From Icerya purchasi (taxonomy: Eukaryota > Arthropoda > Insecta > Hemiptera > Monophlebidae), in assembly GCA_039619475.1 (NCBI GenBank), contig CM077115.1:516232815-516296814 (forward strand): a DNA stretch of 64,000 nt. The letters run 5' to 3'. Positions within the stretch are counted from its first letter, which is position 1, and each line of letters starts with the position of its first letter. A program made the position numbers and the translations under genes. Below, in pieces: positions 25,091 through 38,350 of the stretch. The notes below the pieces were generated by a model. It was given only the letters and a program-made list of their open reading frames with translations, did no database searches and was not told the origin of the DNA.

Positions 25091-25239
25091 CGAATATTAT
25101 TAAAGGTTTTTCACAGTCCCATTATTAACGATATTCGTCATAACAAAACCGGTTAGTAGTCGGTGATTTTGAATAGCGTCATACTTTGTATTATATTTGT
25201 TGTTAATTGTAAGCTTTATATTCTGAACTTTGACAGTGG

Positions 25240-25360
25240 TTCGGCTTTTTAAACTAGGCCATTTTGGCCTCTCGCAAGGTGATCCCCCTTGCTTACATTT
25301 CTGTCTCTTTCTGTTCTATACTTTGTATAAAATGATCGAGATTTACAACGTAATGTCGTC
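25240..25360 (+). repeat. Unclassified interspersed repeat, copy 2
   Basis: It carries cccttgcttacatttctgtc, then tactttgtataaaatgatcg and tttacaacgtaatg, the same core as in copies 1 and 3. The upstream part (ctcgcaaggtgatcccccttg) is a shortened version of the gcaaggggctctgccccttg of copy 3. The second half of the family (ggcctaagaattacg) is missing, so the copy is partial. Confidence 0.65.
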
Positions 25361-25939
25361 ACAGAAATTACATATAAAATCTAATTTCCGAATATTACAA
25401 ATTCATTGGTTGAGAGGCTATGCAAGTTTAGAATCCGAAATCGGAAAATAATCCGACTGAAATCATAGCGGTCTTTTTTGCAGTCCGTTTGTATTGCGCG
25501 TTGCGACAAACTTTTAGACAAAAGTAATCCGGCGCCAATTAATTGCCGTATTTTGTTGTAAAGCTTTAATTTTAAGAAAGTATGAATTACTTGATCGTAA
25601 TATGGTTTCTAACTTACCGTAAACATATTTTATATATTATATTACGAATTAAATAATTAAATATCAGTCCAATATTTATACGAATTTACATTCAGTATTC
25701 ACACATACATATATTACTTGTAATGGGAGACATAGATGAAGCTAAAATTTTGATACATTTATAAAAGTTAAAACATTATTGGAAAACAATTAAAACATTT
25801 AAAAAACACAATTAAAATATTTAAAAACATTTAAAATTTACTGCTCAAGGTCACACTATACACGGACACACACGTATTTTATTTGTAACAGTGAATTACC
25901 TAGAATGAAGACTAATTAAGTTCTCGCGGTGGCATAACA
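25361..25939. other. AT-rich, no gene seen
   Basis: Very AT-rich, with repeated aaaacatttaaaa phrases near 25770-25840. No gene. It may include decayed 5' parts of the mariner that follows. Confidence 0.5.
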
Positions 25940-26160
25940 TCGCCAGAATGCCGCAACCACCCTATCCTCATGGCACCCTGCGACTTTTCCTTGTTAGCCA
26001 AATTCTGAAGAAGACACACTCAAAAAGGAGAACATTTTTTCAACAATAGATACGAGATAAAATCGAAATTGTCAGAGCCAGCTTAGGGCTATACTGTTTT
26101 TCAAACTAAAAACCACGGCGGCATATGCGTAAGGGTATACACTGCTTTGAAAGGATCGTG
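25940..26160 (+). pseudogene. mariner transposase C-terminal remnant
   Basis: The plus strand keeps the C-terminal catalytic region of a mariner-family transposase. MPQPPYP at 25948-25968 is followed, one frame over, by MAPCDFSLLAKF. The family reads PPYSPDxAPCDFFLFxKLKK here. The deletion between PPYP and APCDF removes the third catalytic aspartate (the D of SPD), so the protein would be inactive even without the stops. Further on, KSKLSE matches the IDEIK...SL.EL stretch. RRHMRKGIHCFERI (26118-26157) matches the terminal RWHKCI..GDYFEGD. Frameshifts and stops run throughout. The inverted repeats and N-terminal DNA-binding domain were not found. Confidence 0.65.
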
Positions 26161-28835
26161 CGGAACAAACACCGAAGTTATCAGGTAAATAAGTTTTGGG
26201 CGAAAATTATGATCCTATCACCTCGTAATAGGTCGCCAACTTTAGACGCGCATTTCTTGGATTTACCAACGCAAAGAACGATTAAAAGTCATTTTTACCA
26301 AGTACCATACCCCATCTGGAAGAAGTTGGACCAAATCGGTGATCCGCAGTTTCCCTCACGAATAAAAGTACTTTCGGTTCATTCGTAGCGTAGATATATA
26401 TTTTTATTAATACGGAGATATTATTAATTGTTCGTTTAATCGTTTGTCAGTATTACGAGTATTTGCCACATAATGTTTGTGCCTGTTCATGCGAAGTATT
26501 GTACATAAGTGTGTGATGTGTATTTATCATAGTGTCTGTTACGAGTTGTGCTTCGGGAAACAACTTGTGTATGTGTGTGGTCAGTATCTGCACGATAACG
26601 AGGTACCTATTCATTTCTTACGAACGTCTTCATCGTTTAAAGGGGCGACATGGTTTTCTTTTTCTTTTAATTAATTTTCACCTCCCATATTGATTAATAT
26701 TTCGCTCAAATCTCGGCAATTTGTCAGCGTCGACAAATTAGTTAATTTTGTTGAGTGCAGATTATTATTTAAAATAAATACCGGAGACCGATTTAGAATA
26801 TTAATGCGTTTAAGCGATTAAAAATACGTACGTAACGTATTACACTGAACCTAAGCAATTGTAAATTTATATTCGCAATGGAAGGTTCACAAAGATAGAC
26901 ATCGAAATTTGTAATCGGCTGCCAATATTTCATTAAAAACTTTCACCTTAACGTTGTTCTTTATGAAACATTCAGTTTGAGCCCTTTTTTTGAGCTCGCA
27001 ATGTTTTTTTTCTGTCGGCTTTCGACCATCACGCGGTGGTAGAGCCTCAAATAAAGCCGAAATGTTGTGTTGTACATTATCTAAAAAGCGAAAAACATTA
27101 AAAATGCGACACAACACAACATCCGGATTGGAAGAATAAAAGGAGTACGGCCGTGGAGCGTTAAATCTGAAGATCAAGAGAAAAAGACTGCGCTGGGGTT
27201 TCCAAAGAAGCGCTACAGAAATGGATGAGTGTACACCGACAGCAAACTGTGTAAGAAAAAAAACAGGTCATAGGGCGAAAATGCGTTATGTATAAGGCAA
27301 AGTTCGGAAGTAGAGACTTTGGAGATTAAATGAATAATTGATTTTCTGTTTATTACCATGTAAATACGGTAGCCACATTCTCGATATTTAGTAACAAGAT
27401 AAAGAAAGTACAATAATCGGTTAAGAACTAGTCGATATACGATTGGTGCACGGAAAGAGAAACATGTAACTTAGTTTTAAAAAAACCTATCACATATGAC
27501 AAAAAACAAATAGATGTAAGATAACGTATACATATATATATACATATATATACATTTTAAGCGTACAAACAAAAGTTTTTTTTTTTACAAAATATATTTT
27601 AAAAGTGTACTTTTCAAATTTCGACAGAAAGATTTTTTTTTTTTTATTTAATTTCGCCTGGCGAAACTAATTACTCGTCGTCGTCTAGCCGCATATTTCT
27701 GCAATTTCATTCTGAGCCTATTCGATTAATCAATTTAATAGGCTCTAAAGGGTACTCCGTTAAACAAGCTATGCGGTATAACTAGATCATTATTTGTCTT
27801 ACAGCTACTTTGAAATCAGTGGCACGTAAAATAATACGTTTTACTTACCGGTTCTGATTTCGTCACTTGATGAGACTAATCAGGCGCGGACACGCTAAAT
27901 TTATCAAAGGTAAATAATTAACACTTTCGGCGTTATTTCAACGGGCTTGCATCACGTGTGTCATCATTAGTTAAAGAAAAAATCATGCCGGTCTACGCCA
28001 GAGTCCGAGGGGCGGTGGGGGGGCGTCGAAAGTCGTTTTGTAATTATTATTAAAAACCCCCCGGCGCAACCTTTTCCTCCGATTACATCTATGGTATCGG
28101 TATAGAAGCGGAGTAGCGCCAATAAGTACGTAGGGAACTGTATTTCACGTTTTACGGATGCTTGGAGGGGAATGAAAAAAAAAAAAAAAAAAATGAAACG
28201 CGGAAAATAAATCAAAATCGAAATTACACAGAAATAATTTATAGCCAGCAACGTAGCCCGGGGGGGGGGGGGCTAAGCTAGATGATCCGCTGAATTAGAG
28301 ACTATTCTTTTAAAAAGCAACACGATGTGAACAGAGTAAAATTATAGTTTTTAAAAATAATTATTTATCGACAGACAAAAGCCCGTTATTTTTAGAGAAA
28401 AAAAATCGAACTAACCCAATTGATATTATTTAACATCTTCTGGAAAAAAGAAAAAAAAAAAAAACGATAAAACTGTTCTTTTTTTTTAAAATTTAAAACA
28501 TTGAAAAGTTCCAAAGAGGTTTGTGTTCATTTTCCACCGGCTAAGCTAAATTAGCTGTTTTAATTGTCTTCATCTATCAATCTGATTTTAATAAATATAA
28601 TATAGTGGAATAAAAACATAATTTATATCAAATTTTGTTTATTCTCAATCTTTTGTTTTACTTTTAAAGCAGGAAAATATATTTAAAATCCCTCTCTCTC
28701 ACGTTAATATAACATTTTTCAAACACTTTTCCTGAACAGTATTATGCCTTTTGAGAACAAAATTCTGCAACTGTCTGCGAAATTCCGGAATATAATTATA
28801 TTCCAAGTTTAGCGAATAAAAAAGAATTACTCTAA

Positions 28836-28866
<31 letters not shown>

Positions 28867-30660
28867 GTTTTTCTTTTTTATCTGCATACAATCTGTGTTC
28901 AATTGAACAATAAGTAGCAATGTTATTTTATGTAAACCATGGTGTAGAACGCTTCCCCCCCAGTGATGGTCGCTAATCCTTATTTGTATGTATTCGCTTA
29001 ATTTATTGGAATATGTTAAGCTCTATACAAATTAAAATATCTACGGACGAAATTCCAGTTCAACTAATATGTCGTTTCAATTGTTTCTGAATCGTACGCT
29101 ATTCTGCAAAAGATTAGCTGCTAGCGGATTGATGTGGTCTCCAAGTCGATGAAAGTATCTTCTAGCAAAGGGGTCGTAATTACTTCTTTAACCGTTGGAA
29201 TATTAAGATGCTCATGCACGATATTTACACACAACGTGTATATTGCACAGAATTTATCTATAGTTATATTTAATATTTTATTGCGAAATTTTGTTTAAAA
29301 AATAATATCGTTGCCCGCTCCTAATTTTAAATGTTGATTCAAATATTTTTTTTAAAATTGTAAATGGTGGAGAAGGGGTCTTCACTGAAAAAAACTATTC
29401 CAGAATGTAGCGTGTTTTTAATAAAACGAATATATTTAAACTAAAAACCGGAAGTTTTCTTGTTTTTATTTCTTTTATTTTCATTTGTTTTTTTTTTTTT
29501 TTTTTTTTTTGGCTCATCCGTCGGGAACTTCATTTTACGTTAATATTTTTAAAAAGGGACCGGGAGGGGGGGGGGGAATAGTGCTAAAATACGTGAATTA
29601 TGAAAATCAAGAGTCAATTTTAACGAATTTCACTACATTTTTGTATTTGTTGAAAACAGTTAATGCGAACAAAACGGAAATATATTCATCGCGAAAATAA
29701 CTTACAGCGATCAATTAATATTTTGGAATGAAAAATGTTTGTTTACACTCATGTAGATATAGATGTAGATATAGATATAGATATATATATATCCTCTCAC
29801 GAATAAAGAAGATTTATTTGCGGCGCTTTAAATAAAAATTAAATATTAATTTGTTTACAAACCGTTGTTATTAGTTACATTCCAAAGTTTAACTATTGGA
29901 CTTGGTACACGTTTTTTACATATATCATATTAAGTAAATTGTTCACGAAAATGCCGTATTAAAAATATTATTTAAAATTATTTCAATTAATGATCATATT
30001 CATAAACTTTTTTTCTTTTTCTGCTTTTTTTTTTTTTTTTTTTTTTTTGGCTTGATATTCTAACCTTTTAACCAGTTTATATGTTAAACGTGTCGTCATA
30101 TAGTATTCAAATCTTGAAGTGTTCAATATTGCATTTCTTAAGGAGTATTGATAAAGAGCTGTTTACATGCTTAATGGATATTCCCGAGTTAATTTATTTA
30201 TAAGTTCTTCTCGTTGTTTTTGGACACATTGCCATGAATCAGCATGTTAACAGCTGACGAATACATATAATAAAGTAAAACGAATATTTTATTTAAAAAA
30301 AAACTATATAAAAGTCCTTTAAAGGAAAAAGATTAGAATAAAAAACTGCTAAATATTTATTTCTTAGGCGTGAACATTGAACCGAACAAATAAAAATTTT
30401 GAATAAATACTTCCGTATTACGTAAATTCCAAAATACGTCTCAATCAGTCTCAGTCGATTCAGAGATGACCGTCTTATCAAAGTTATCTTAATAGGCATA
30501 CAGCCCACATAGTTACTTACATCATGTTAGGAAAATTCTTTCCGCTGAATAAGCTGGCCATTTACCACTCTGCATTTTAGTTCCGACAGACAATAAGCTA
30601 ATTCGGGTAATTATTAGAGTCAGAAAAACTACATACTGTGCTCAAGATCCATGATCATTA
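26161..30660. other. AT-rich, no gene seen
   Basis: No gene is supported. Homopolymers include A19 near 28172-28191, G13 at 28260-28272, a T run at 28843-28867, G11 at 29566-29576 and T runs at 29488-29510 and 30026-30048. A (GATATA)n tract lies at 29756-29792. The 96-residue minus frame at 26887-27177 is not low-complexity, but I cannot assign it. The G run at 28260 follows gccagcaacgtagccc, which resembles the ends of hAT-type elements; no partner end was found. Confidence 0.45.
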
Positions 30661-30678
30661 CTATTATTTCCTCTTCTT

Positions 30679-30756
30679 CTTATTATTTTTATCATCATCA
30701 TTATCATCATTATCATCATTTGATTATCATTTGATTATTATTATTATTATTATTAG
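30679..30756. repeat. (ATC/ATT)n microsatellite
   Basis: Imperfect trinucleotide run of ATC and ATT units. Confidence 0.85.
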
Positions 30757-30759
30757 TGC

Positions 30760-31338
30760 GGAAGTTGTGAAAGAGATTGCTGATGGTGAATGACGGTTGC
30801 GACGAAGAGGATCGTAGCAGGTAGTTTGCTGTTCATTCAGTAGTATAGCAACCGTTGTTTTCTAATGGAAGTAGCACGATCGCGTCTATTTACCGCAAAT
30901 ACACAAGAAGACGGTAGCCAAACCACACTGCTGGCCGCATGGCATTCTGCATCAAGAACATTGATTATTTTTCGTTTCCTTTCCTTATCGCGCTATTCGA
31001 CGATACTACTCAACAGGTAGCTTCCGAAAGGCAATATATCACGCTATGTACGTGCCGTATTTAGCTGCTCTCCTGTATCGGCTAGCAGCCCATTGAAGAA
31101 CCAGACGGGGATGACGAAATGTTGTACAGCGCAGTAGACGACGATTGGCACTACTTAGCTGTCCACTTGACTTCAATGGATCAGCACACCTGTACCACAT
31201 GTGGATCACACTAATTTACTGTTTCACCGCGCCAGACGAGTAATCGCACAGTCCGCACGGATTTATTTTATTGTAATAACCGTCAATGATACACATACGA
31301 TGTGGAAAAAATATACATGTACATGTACATATGCATAC

Positions 31339-31379
<41 letters not shown>

Positions 31380-32190
31380 GATATGTACGTGTATGTATGT
31401 AGGTATATGTTATACACATATGTGTGTGTCACGTGGGAATGGGTTGTGTGCAAACTGGCGATTACACTGACAAATCGTTATAATAGATACCATCGAGGCA
31501 TCATTATTAGATTTTTTTTCGAATTTTATTTTTGTTGTGGTTAAAAACTATTGCCCTATCTTGCAGTCAATGTACTCCGTTTCCGCGTATCATATACCAC
31601 AGGACGCCGCCGGTCTCTTTGCATCGACCGAACAGTATTGCCCACCGTTACCAAAGACACGTTAGCGCCCGGTAGCCAGACTGACCGCTGCCTGTATCGC
31701 TGCTACCAACACCGGCCACAAAAGATCAACGATCCTAGAAGAAATTTAAACCTATTATCTTCCGCATGCAGCATCCGTTTTTCTCTACATACGCACACAC
31801 CTACGCACCACAGGCAGCCTTTATATTCAGGGGCAAATATTTACATTCACCGGGTCAAATGTGATGGCAGAGATTTAAACGAATGCGGCGAAACCGCTAG
31901 CTAGTAGTAATTTCCGGAAGTGAATTATCGGGCGTAAGAGTCGGAAAGAAATAGCGAACAAGCTGTCGCCGCTAGGCAACTGAGCCATCTTGACGATGAT
32001 CTCCGTTTATTTTAAAATTGTCTCCACCTGTGTCGCCCGGCTCCACATATTTCACTTTCGCTTTTTCATAGTCAAAACGAAGACCACCGAAGAAACGTTG
32101 TTGCTGTTTGACGGGGACTGAAATGCGGTTAGTACCTATTGCCGGGCACAGAATTCCACGCGGTATAAAATTCTTCATTCCACCGATAAA
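30760..32190. other. GC-richer, CpG-containing stretch
   Basis: Base composition is balanced compared with its flanks and CpG is frequent. Frames of 117 residues (plus, 31551-31904), 97 (plus, 32108-32401) and 68 (minus, 31972-32178) have normal-looking composition but no domain I recognise. On the minus strand around 31990, caagatggctcagttgcctagcggcgac combines a YY1-like CAAGATGGC motif with a possible short ATG frame. It could be a promoter or first-exon region. Nothing fixes orientation. Confidence 0.3.
31341..31370. repeat. (TA)n microsatellite
   Basis: (TA)15 followed by GTATGTATG-type units to about 31410. The Y/I-rich frames across it are artefacts. Confidence 0.9.
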
Positions 32191-34492
32191 AGAAACATGC
32201 GCATCGGCACAGGCGAATAATAATAAATGTCGTTCAAAACACGAAACGGATCATGATGACTATGATGTCATCAGTTGTAGAAACTGTATTCCGTTTAAAC
32301 GGCAGCTGCTGCTAATATTTTTTTTTATGCTAGAAGTATTTAAATGTGACGAATTTTTCGATGAACCTTTATTATTCAAGAGCATAACGAGTTTCTCTTA
32401 AATGTATAAGTGTTTTCTAAATTATTTCGATTTTGCTAAATTAGGTTAAAAAAGGCATTTAGGTTTTGACGAGCAGTAATTTACTTTATCGGTAATATTT
32501 AAGAAGTTTATTCTTAGATGTACAGACAACGCGACATATACTGCAATAAGTGAAACATTTATAATAAAAAGCAGCACTATGTACATACAAAAAAAAAAAA
32601 AAGTTACTTACTGATTTAACATAAACGAAACTATAAAACAACGTGTATAGCCCCGGCAATGTCGAATAACATCTTCAAATTATAATTTCCATCGCCATCG
32701 TTTGAAAGATCGTAGTCGCTTAATGTTTTCTAGTTTTATAGTGAGATAATAATTAGTAATATTAATTTAGTAAAATTTTTCTATTTTCTATATTTTTAAA
32801 ACCGTTTCTTAATTTATACAACGAATAATACAAAAACACATAGCGCACATTTCCAAGCAAAACTTATTATATATAAATTTACAGAATTACCGCGTAACAA
32901 CTACTATTCGATAAAGAAAATTATAAAAATGTAACACATTTAACGGTATGAACACCCCCACTACCATACACTAAAGTAAATTTTTTTAAAAATTACTAAC
33001 TATATGACATTGCAATGAAATAGATCGTTTCGTATTTGGTACGACATTTATTCGCCCCTGTCGCATTGACACATTAACTACTAAGACTGTAGAAAGTTGC
33101 ACATCTCAGTTCGCAGCTATGCCTTGTAGAGTTTCTGAGGCTTTAGAGATCGCGAGACCTTCCATACTTATTAAAAGATTTAATAATTTCATATATATAT
33201 ATATTAACTTCGCTTTTACTGATTTACCTGATAATTAGTTCCATCCATGTTTTTTCTGTAATACCTTATCGAAAGAAAAGAAAAAAAGTACCTTTAATTT
33301 GCCCCCCCTGCGCCACCCCGGCTAGAATTATTTAAGTACCACAGTTGTAAATCAGCAGTGAATTATTTTTGATTATCGAAAATTCAGCACTTCTACTATC
33401 GTCATTATCATCTTTATTAGAAAAATGTGTTTAGTCGGTCTGTAAGCAAGTTTTATGATCCCAGTTCGGTACTCATGATAATGGCAATATGGAATAATAT
33501 TACGATCGCGTCAGTTTCCCATGTGTTTTATCATCAGCTGCGTTCCTGTAACAATAAAACTTACCGTTATGAGCTAGGAAAATATTTCAGCTATATCAAA
33601 AAAAAAAAAAACTTGCAAATCTTAACATCGTCCAATATGTACACTTTTGAAACGTAAACCCCATCACAATCGCACGCGGAAAAGTTCAAAATATAATACA
33701 TTATCAAAGCATTTAATAGATTGGAACATAAGAATTATCTTTACAACCTGCGCTATTCGTAATAAAAAGTAAGTAAATATAATCGATAGTAGCCGGGCTG
33801 ATTCGAAACATTTAATTGTATAAGCGTTAAAAATTATACAAATTAAAGTAAAACATGAATTTAAAAATTAACAAAAACACAATTTATAAATTTAAAACTT
33901 ATTGTTTTTGTTTTTCTACTTGTTAATTTTTGCGACTTTTAATATAATAAATATAAATTTTTCCAGTAATCGATGAAATCGAAATTGCACGTAAATCAAT
34001 TCGAACACGATCGCTGAAACACGTTTAATGTGTACGTATTATTATGTATATTTACAACAAAGATATATTCGATGTTAAGAGGAGATTGAATTTCAAATTT
34101 AACGAATGATCTTAAATTTAAATTAACTATATTTCGAAATTATTACCAAATATATAGTATGTATGTATGTATTTTTTTTTCCAATAAATCAAAATAAGAA
34201 CGTCGTTTGAATTAGATTAATTAGTAAAATTTATACGTTAACTCATCGATTAATTAATAAGTTTGCATTTGTACAAATATACAATGCCTACCTTAGTATT
34301 CACGGCAGCCCTAAAAGTAAAGTTTGACTAAACGCTACTTTAAAAGATATTCATCTTTCTCAACCTTCCGATTTTAGGTAGTTCAAAATGGTTGATTTAG
34401 TTGCATTAAGGATACTTTTATTGATTAAACTGTATTTAACAATAAATGACAATATAAGAATAAAAATCATAGTAGGAGTAACGATAAAAACG

Positions 34493-34524
<32 letters not shown>

Positions 34525-35355
34525 GATGAAAACTTTTTTGTTGAAATTTAGTACTACATGAAACAGAAATACAATAATTCACGAAACTATAAATCATCGA
34601 ATTAATGAAATTTAAAAACCGAAATGTTTCGAAATCATCAACTCTATATAAAATCGTAATTACCGAATGAAATTTAAATTAATATGATGTGCAAATTATA
34701 AAATCGATTAAAAACAAATTATATTTTCCACCACAACGATCGCATCAAAAAACAAAAAAAACAAATAAAATAAATATATGAATAAATTTATCAAATTAAA
34801 ATCCCCTGCTTAATATAAAATTTCTAATCAGATCAACTGGCTATTTTTAAACTAAATAATTTTCTTAATTACATCTGTATTTGTCTATCTATTATATAAA
34901 TTATATATAATTTTATGTTATAATATATATATACATATATCTCAAAAAAATTGATGTTAAATTTATGAATGTCAATTACAAATATTGCTTTTTTAAATCA
35001 GGTATTACTTAAATTATTTTTATACTTGAAATCATGACTGGAATTTCATAATCTTTTGGCCGAAACAGAAATTTCGTCGAAAGTAAAGTGAATCGAAATT
35101 CAAAATGATCCTCAAAACTTTGATCAAAAACTAAAGCTGTATTTCAAAATTTTCTGACAAATCCAATCCAAAAAAATTGTATGAGGGGAGAATAGCGTTC
35201 ATACCTCTTATTGTGATAGGTCGATGCAAATTATACGAATTTCAAATAATTTCGAGGTAATTTGTTTTTTAGTTTCAACTTTAACAGCTTTTTTGGAATT
35301 TTCTTGTCACCGTTTTGGTTTTTTCAATAGATGATAATGGATTTTTCTTTAAAAG

Positions 35356-35356
<1 letters not shown>

Positions 35357-35398
<42 letters not shown>
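35357..35398. repeat. (TA)n microsatellite
   Basis: About 21 uninterrupted TA units. Confidence 0.9.
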
Positions 35399-35399
<1 letters not shown>

Positions 35400-38228
35400 G
35401 TATGCGTGTGTAGCGGTGGCTGTTAATTATATTAATTCGTGGAATTAAGTGCATTGGATAATCAAATATTGACGAAAAAACGAAATGCCGGAATCGGGCA
35501 AGGATAGGTGCGAAATTTTCTGCTAAAAAGAAAAAAAATGCGATTAGCGCGCGGCTGAAACAAGACAAGTAGAAAAGAGTAGATTATAAAGCGAGCACTC
35601 ATTCTCCAGCTGATGGCATTAATATCCGGCGCACTTCGTATGACTTCTTTGAAAATTCGAAAAACGCCTATCGTTAGAATTTTGAATCGTTTTTTACTAA
35701 TTTTTAATTTCACCTTCTGTTCGCAATTTCAATTATTTTCCGCCAATCGCCATACCAAACACATCAACCTCGATGAAGTGTAAACATTATCACTGCTTGT
35801 GATTCGACATTTCAACTCCAATATCTGATTCTTACTAGCAATTTAATATTTCAGTTCCAATATTTCATTTTGCTCCGCAATTTTTAAACTGCATCAGGAT
35901 TAGATAGATTGCCGTCCGACCAGTGGTAAACTTGTGGCTATCCGACTTTTACGGGAAATTTATAATAGTTTAGCCGCAAACAAGAAGATGAATTCCATAT
36001 TAACTGCGAGATAAATTAGTAAAGACGCGACGATGATCGTAAATTAGATAGAGCGATGAATTAATAAAGAAGCGACGATCGGGGACCCATTCGCAGAGGT
36101 TGCAAGTTCAGCAAATGCCGCTGTTGTTACTATTATTAATATTCATAATTATCAGTAATTCCACGTTCCTGCTGGGAATTGTTCGTCCCTTATCGAGCAT
36201 GCCTGTTGGAAGTACTTTGTGCCTCATAAATTATTCCGCATCCGTCGGCAACTCGCTACATTCCATTTCTTTTCTTCCGATCCCTTTCAGATTGTACCAC
36301 GAACCTTCTCTTCCGTATAGTCTACACTATTTTTTTTTTTTTTTTTTTTTATCTACTAAATATTCCATTATTTTAAACATTTCGCGAGTTTTAACGGATC
36401 CCCGTTTAAAATCGGATCAGATAGTTTGATTATTGTCAAAATGGAAGAGAAACGGCAGTATGTGTACTAGGAGGTGTAGTAAGAAGAAACCCAAATTAGC
36501 AATAAAGAATGGCACGTTCATTCGGGAGAGATGGGGATATTCGAAGAAGATATGGTTGGGATCGGAAAAAGAAAAATTCCGGGATTACAGATGACAGTTA
36601 GGAGAGAGAGTGTTGAAAACGAAACGTGAGGAGAAGGTAGCAGGATTAAGGAGCTAAACGAATAACAAAGACGACAGCGCGGAATCTCGTTGAGTAAGTT
36701 ACAAAACGTAAAGAAACATCTTAAGACTAAATATTACGTGAAATACATACTAAGGTTTTCTTCGGGAATATATCTTCTTCAGTACTACGTCGAACACGCG
36801 GGGGGGGGCATAAAAGAGAAAAGCATATTAGTAGAAATGAGCACAAAAAATATGATATCTGAAAAAGGGATCTAAATCACATTTCAGATTCATCTTTTAT
36901 ATTCATTTCTACTAATATTTCTTTATGTTTTCTCTTCTGGTTAAACTCACGAGCTGATAATTCGGGTTCCCTTCGGATATTCGATTATTTTCTTTACCGA
37001 AATTTAGTCTTTTATCACATCATAAACAAACACTCGTTGTTCCCCGTTAATATCTAATGTAAGTGCCGCGAACAGAATAAATGAAAAAAAAAAAAAAAAA
37101 AAACGGCTTACAAGCAGCTAGGGTTTCTAAATATTGACTCTGGCCTATTGAAAATAATTGTTTATTTTATTTTTAATTATTTGATTTTTTTTTAATATAA
37201 CTGAAATTACAGGTTAAAATTTTGAAGATTCCAAAAAACCCTTGAATTAATCCGAATAAACATTATAAAAAAATAAATAATCGATATGTTCTTAAAAGTT
37301 CTTTCAATTTTCTACAGGCAGTTTTGTTGTCGTCAATTATTATTCGAATTAACCGATTTTATCGTTTTTTGTGTTTATTCCAGTATAGTGTATTTCATTT
37401 GCAACCGCACCGAGTAGGTTAAGTACCACTCACTTGACCAAAAAAAAAAAAAAAAAACCAACACAAACGCTTACTAAATTTAGCTTGTTTTTTTTTTTTT
37501 TTCTTTTTTGTTTGTAACGCGAACACAACTATTACAAGTAATTATGATTCGTCGATTGCAGCATAGTTGTAAAGAGACTATTACGCGGCGGTATATCGTT
37601 GGTAAATGATGAATCGGGTAATTGATTGAACGAAAAAGAAGAAAAAAAAAAGGGAAAAGAATCATTATCGTTACTAAAATAATGTCGAAAGATGACTGAA
37701 AAGAAAGACAGAGACTGTTCATAAGATGCAGAAAGAGAATGACGAAGTGTGTGTGTGTGTATGTATGTCTGGCGGAATGGGAAAGGGGTTCTGTTTTGTG
37801 GCTGATTTAGTTATAAAAAATTGATTTGCTTTAATCGTCCTCGAAGAGTTGTCCGTGTGTTTCGGGAATCTGCATCAGAGAAGGCGCTTTGTGCAGACTG
37901 CAGTAGTAGCAGAGCGGCGAAAGAAGATACCGACAGAGGCTGCAATCGACCGGTGTTTTAGATGATTTTGAAAGAATAAGCCAACTCTGCGTTCGACGAA
38001 ACATTATCTATAGATAAAGCGATAAAGATCGATGAAAGTGTAATACTGCTATTTACTCTCTGTGCCTGCTTCTTCGCGTACACTATTAGTATACACATTG
38101 CCGTTCTATTGTAGAATTATCAGTTGTGATATAAACTGAGAACAATACACAATCGCCGCATGCTTCATTGGACACGGCCCATATTCGAATCCGAATCAAT
38201 ACATGACGACCAACCGACCTCTCTACCA

Positions 38229-38262
38229 ACGATTATTATTTTTATCATTATTATTATTTATC

Positions 38263-38300
<38 letters not shown>

Positions 38301-38302
38301 TG

Positions 38303-38333
<31 letters not shown>

Positions 38334-38350
38334 TATCATTATTATTATCG
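38229..38350. repeat. (ATT)n microsatellite
   Basis: About 40 ATT units interrupted by a few GTT, ACT and ATC triplets. The overlapping tyrosine- and isoleucine-rich frames (38160-38397) are products of the repeat. Confidence 0.9.

Noticed and set aside
28246..28970. hAT-type element between the G run at 28260 and the C run at 28956
   Set aside because: Both ends look transposon-like, but their terminal sequences match poorly and I found no flanking duplication.
31551..31904. 117-residue plus-strand frame
   Set aside because: Normal-looking composition but no recognisable motif, and no splice-site or start context that favours it over chance.
31975..32010. RFX X-box in the GC-richer stretch
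   Set aside because: The half sites GTCGCC and GGCAAC are 4 bases apart instead of the usual 1-3, so I do not call it.
36100..36429. 109-residue frame with signal-peptide-like start
   Set aside because: The hydrophobic start is ATT/TTA-rich DNA, and the frame runs through a T20 tract. No domain and no conserved motif.
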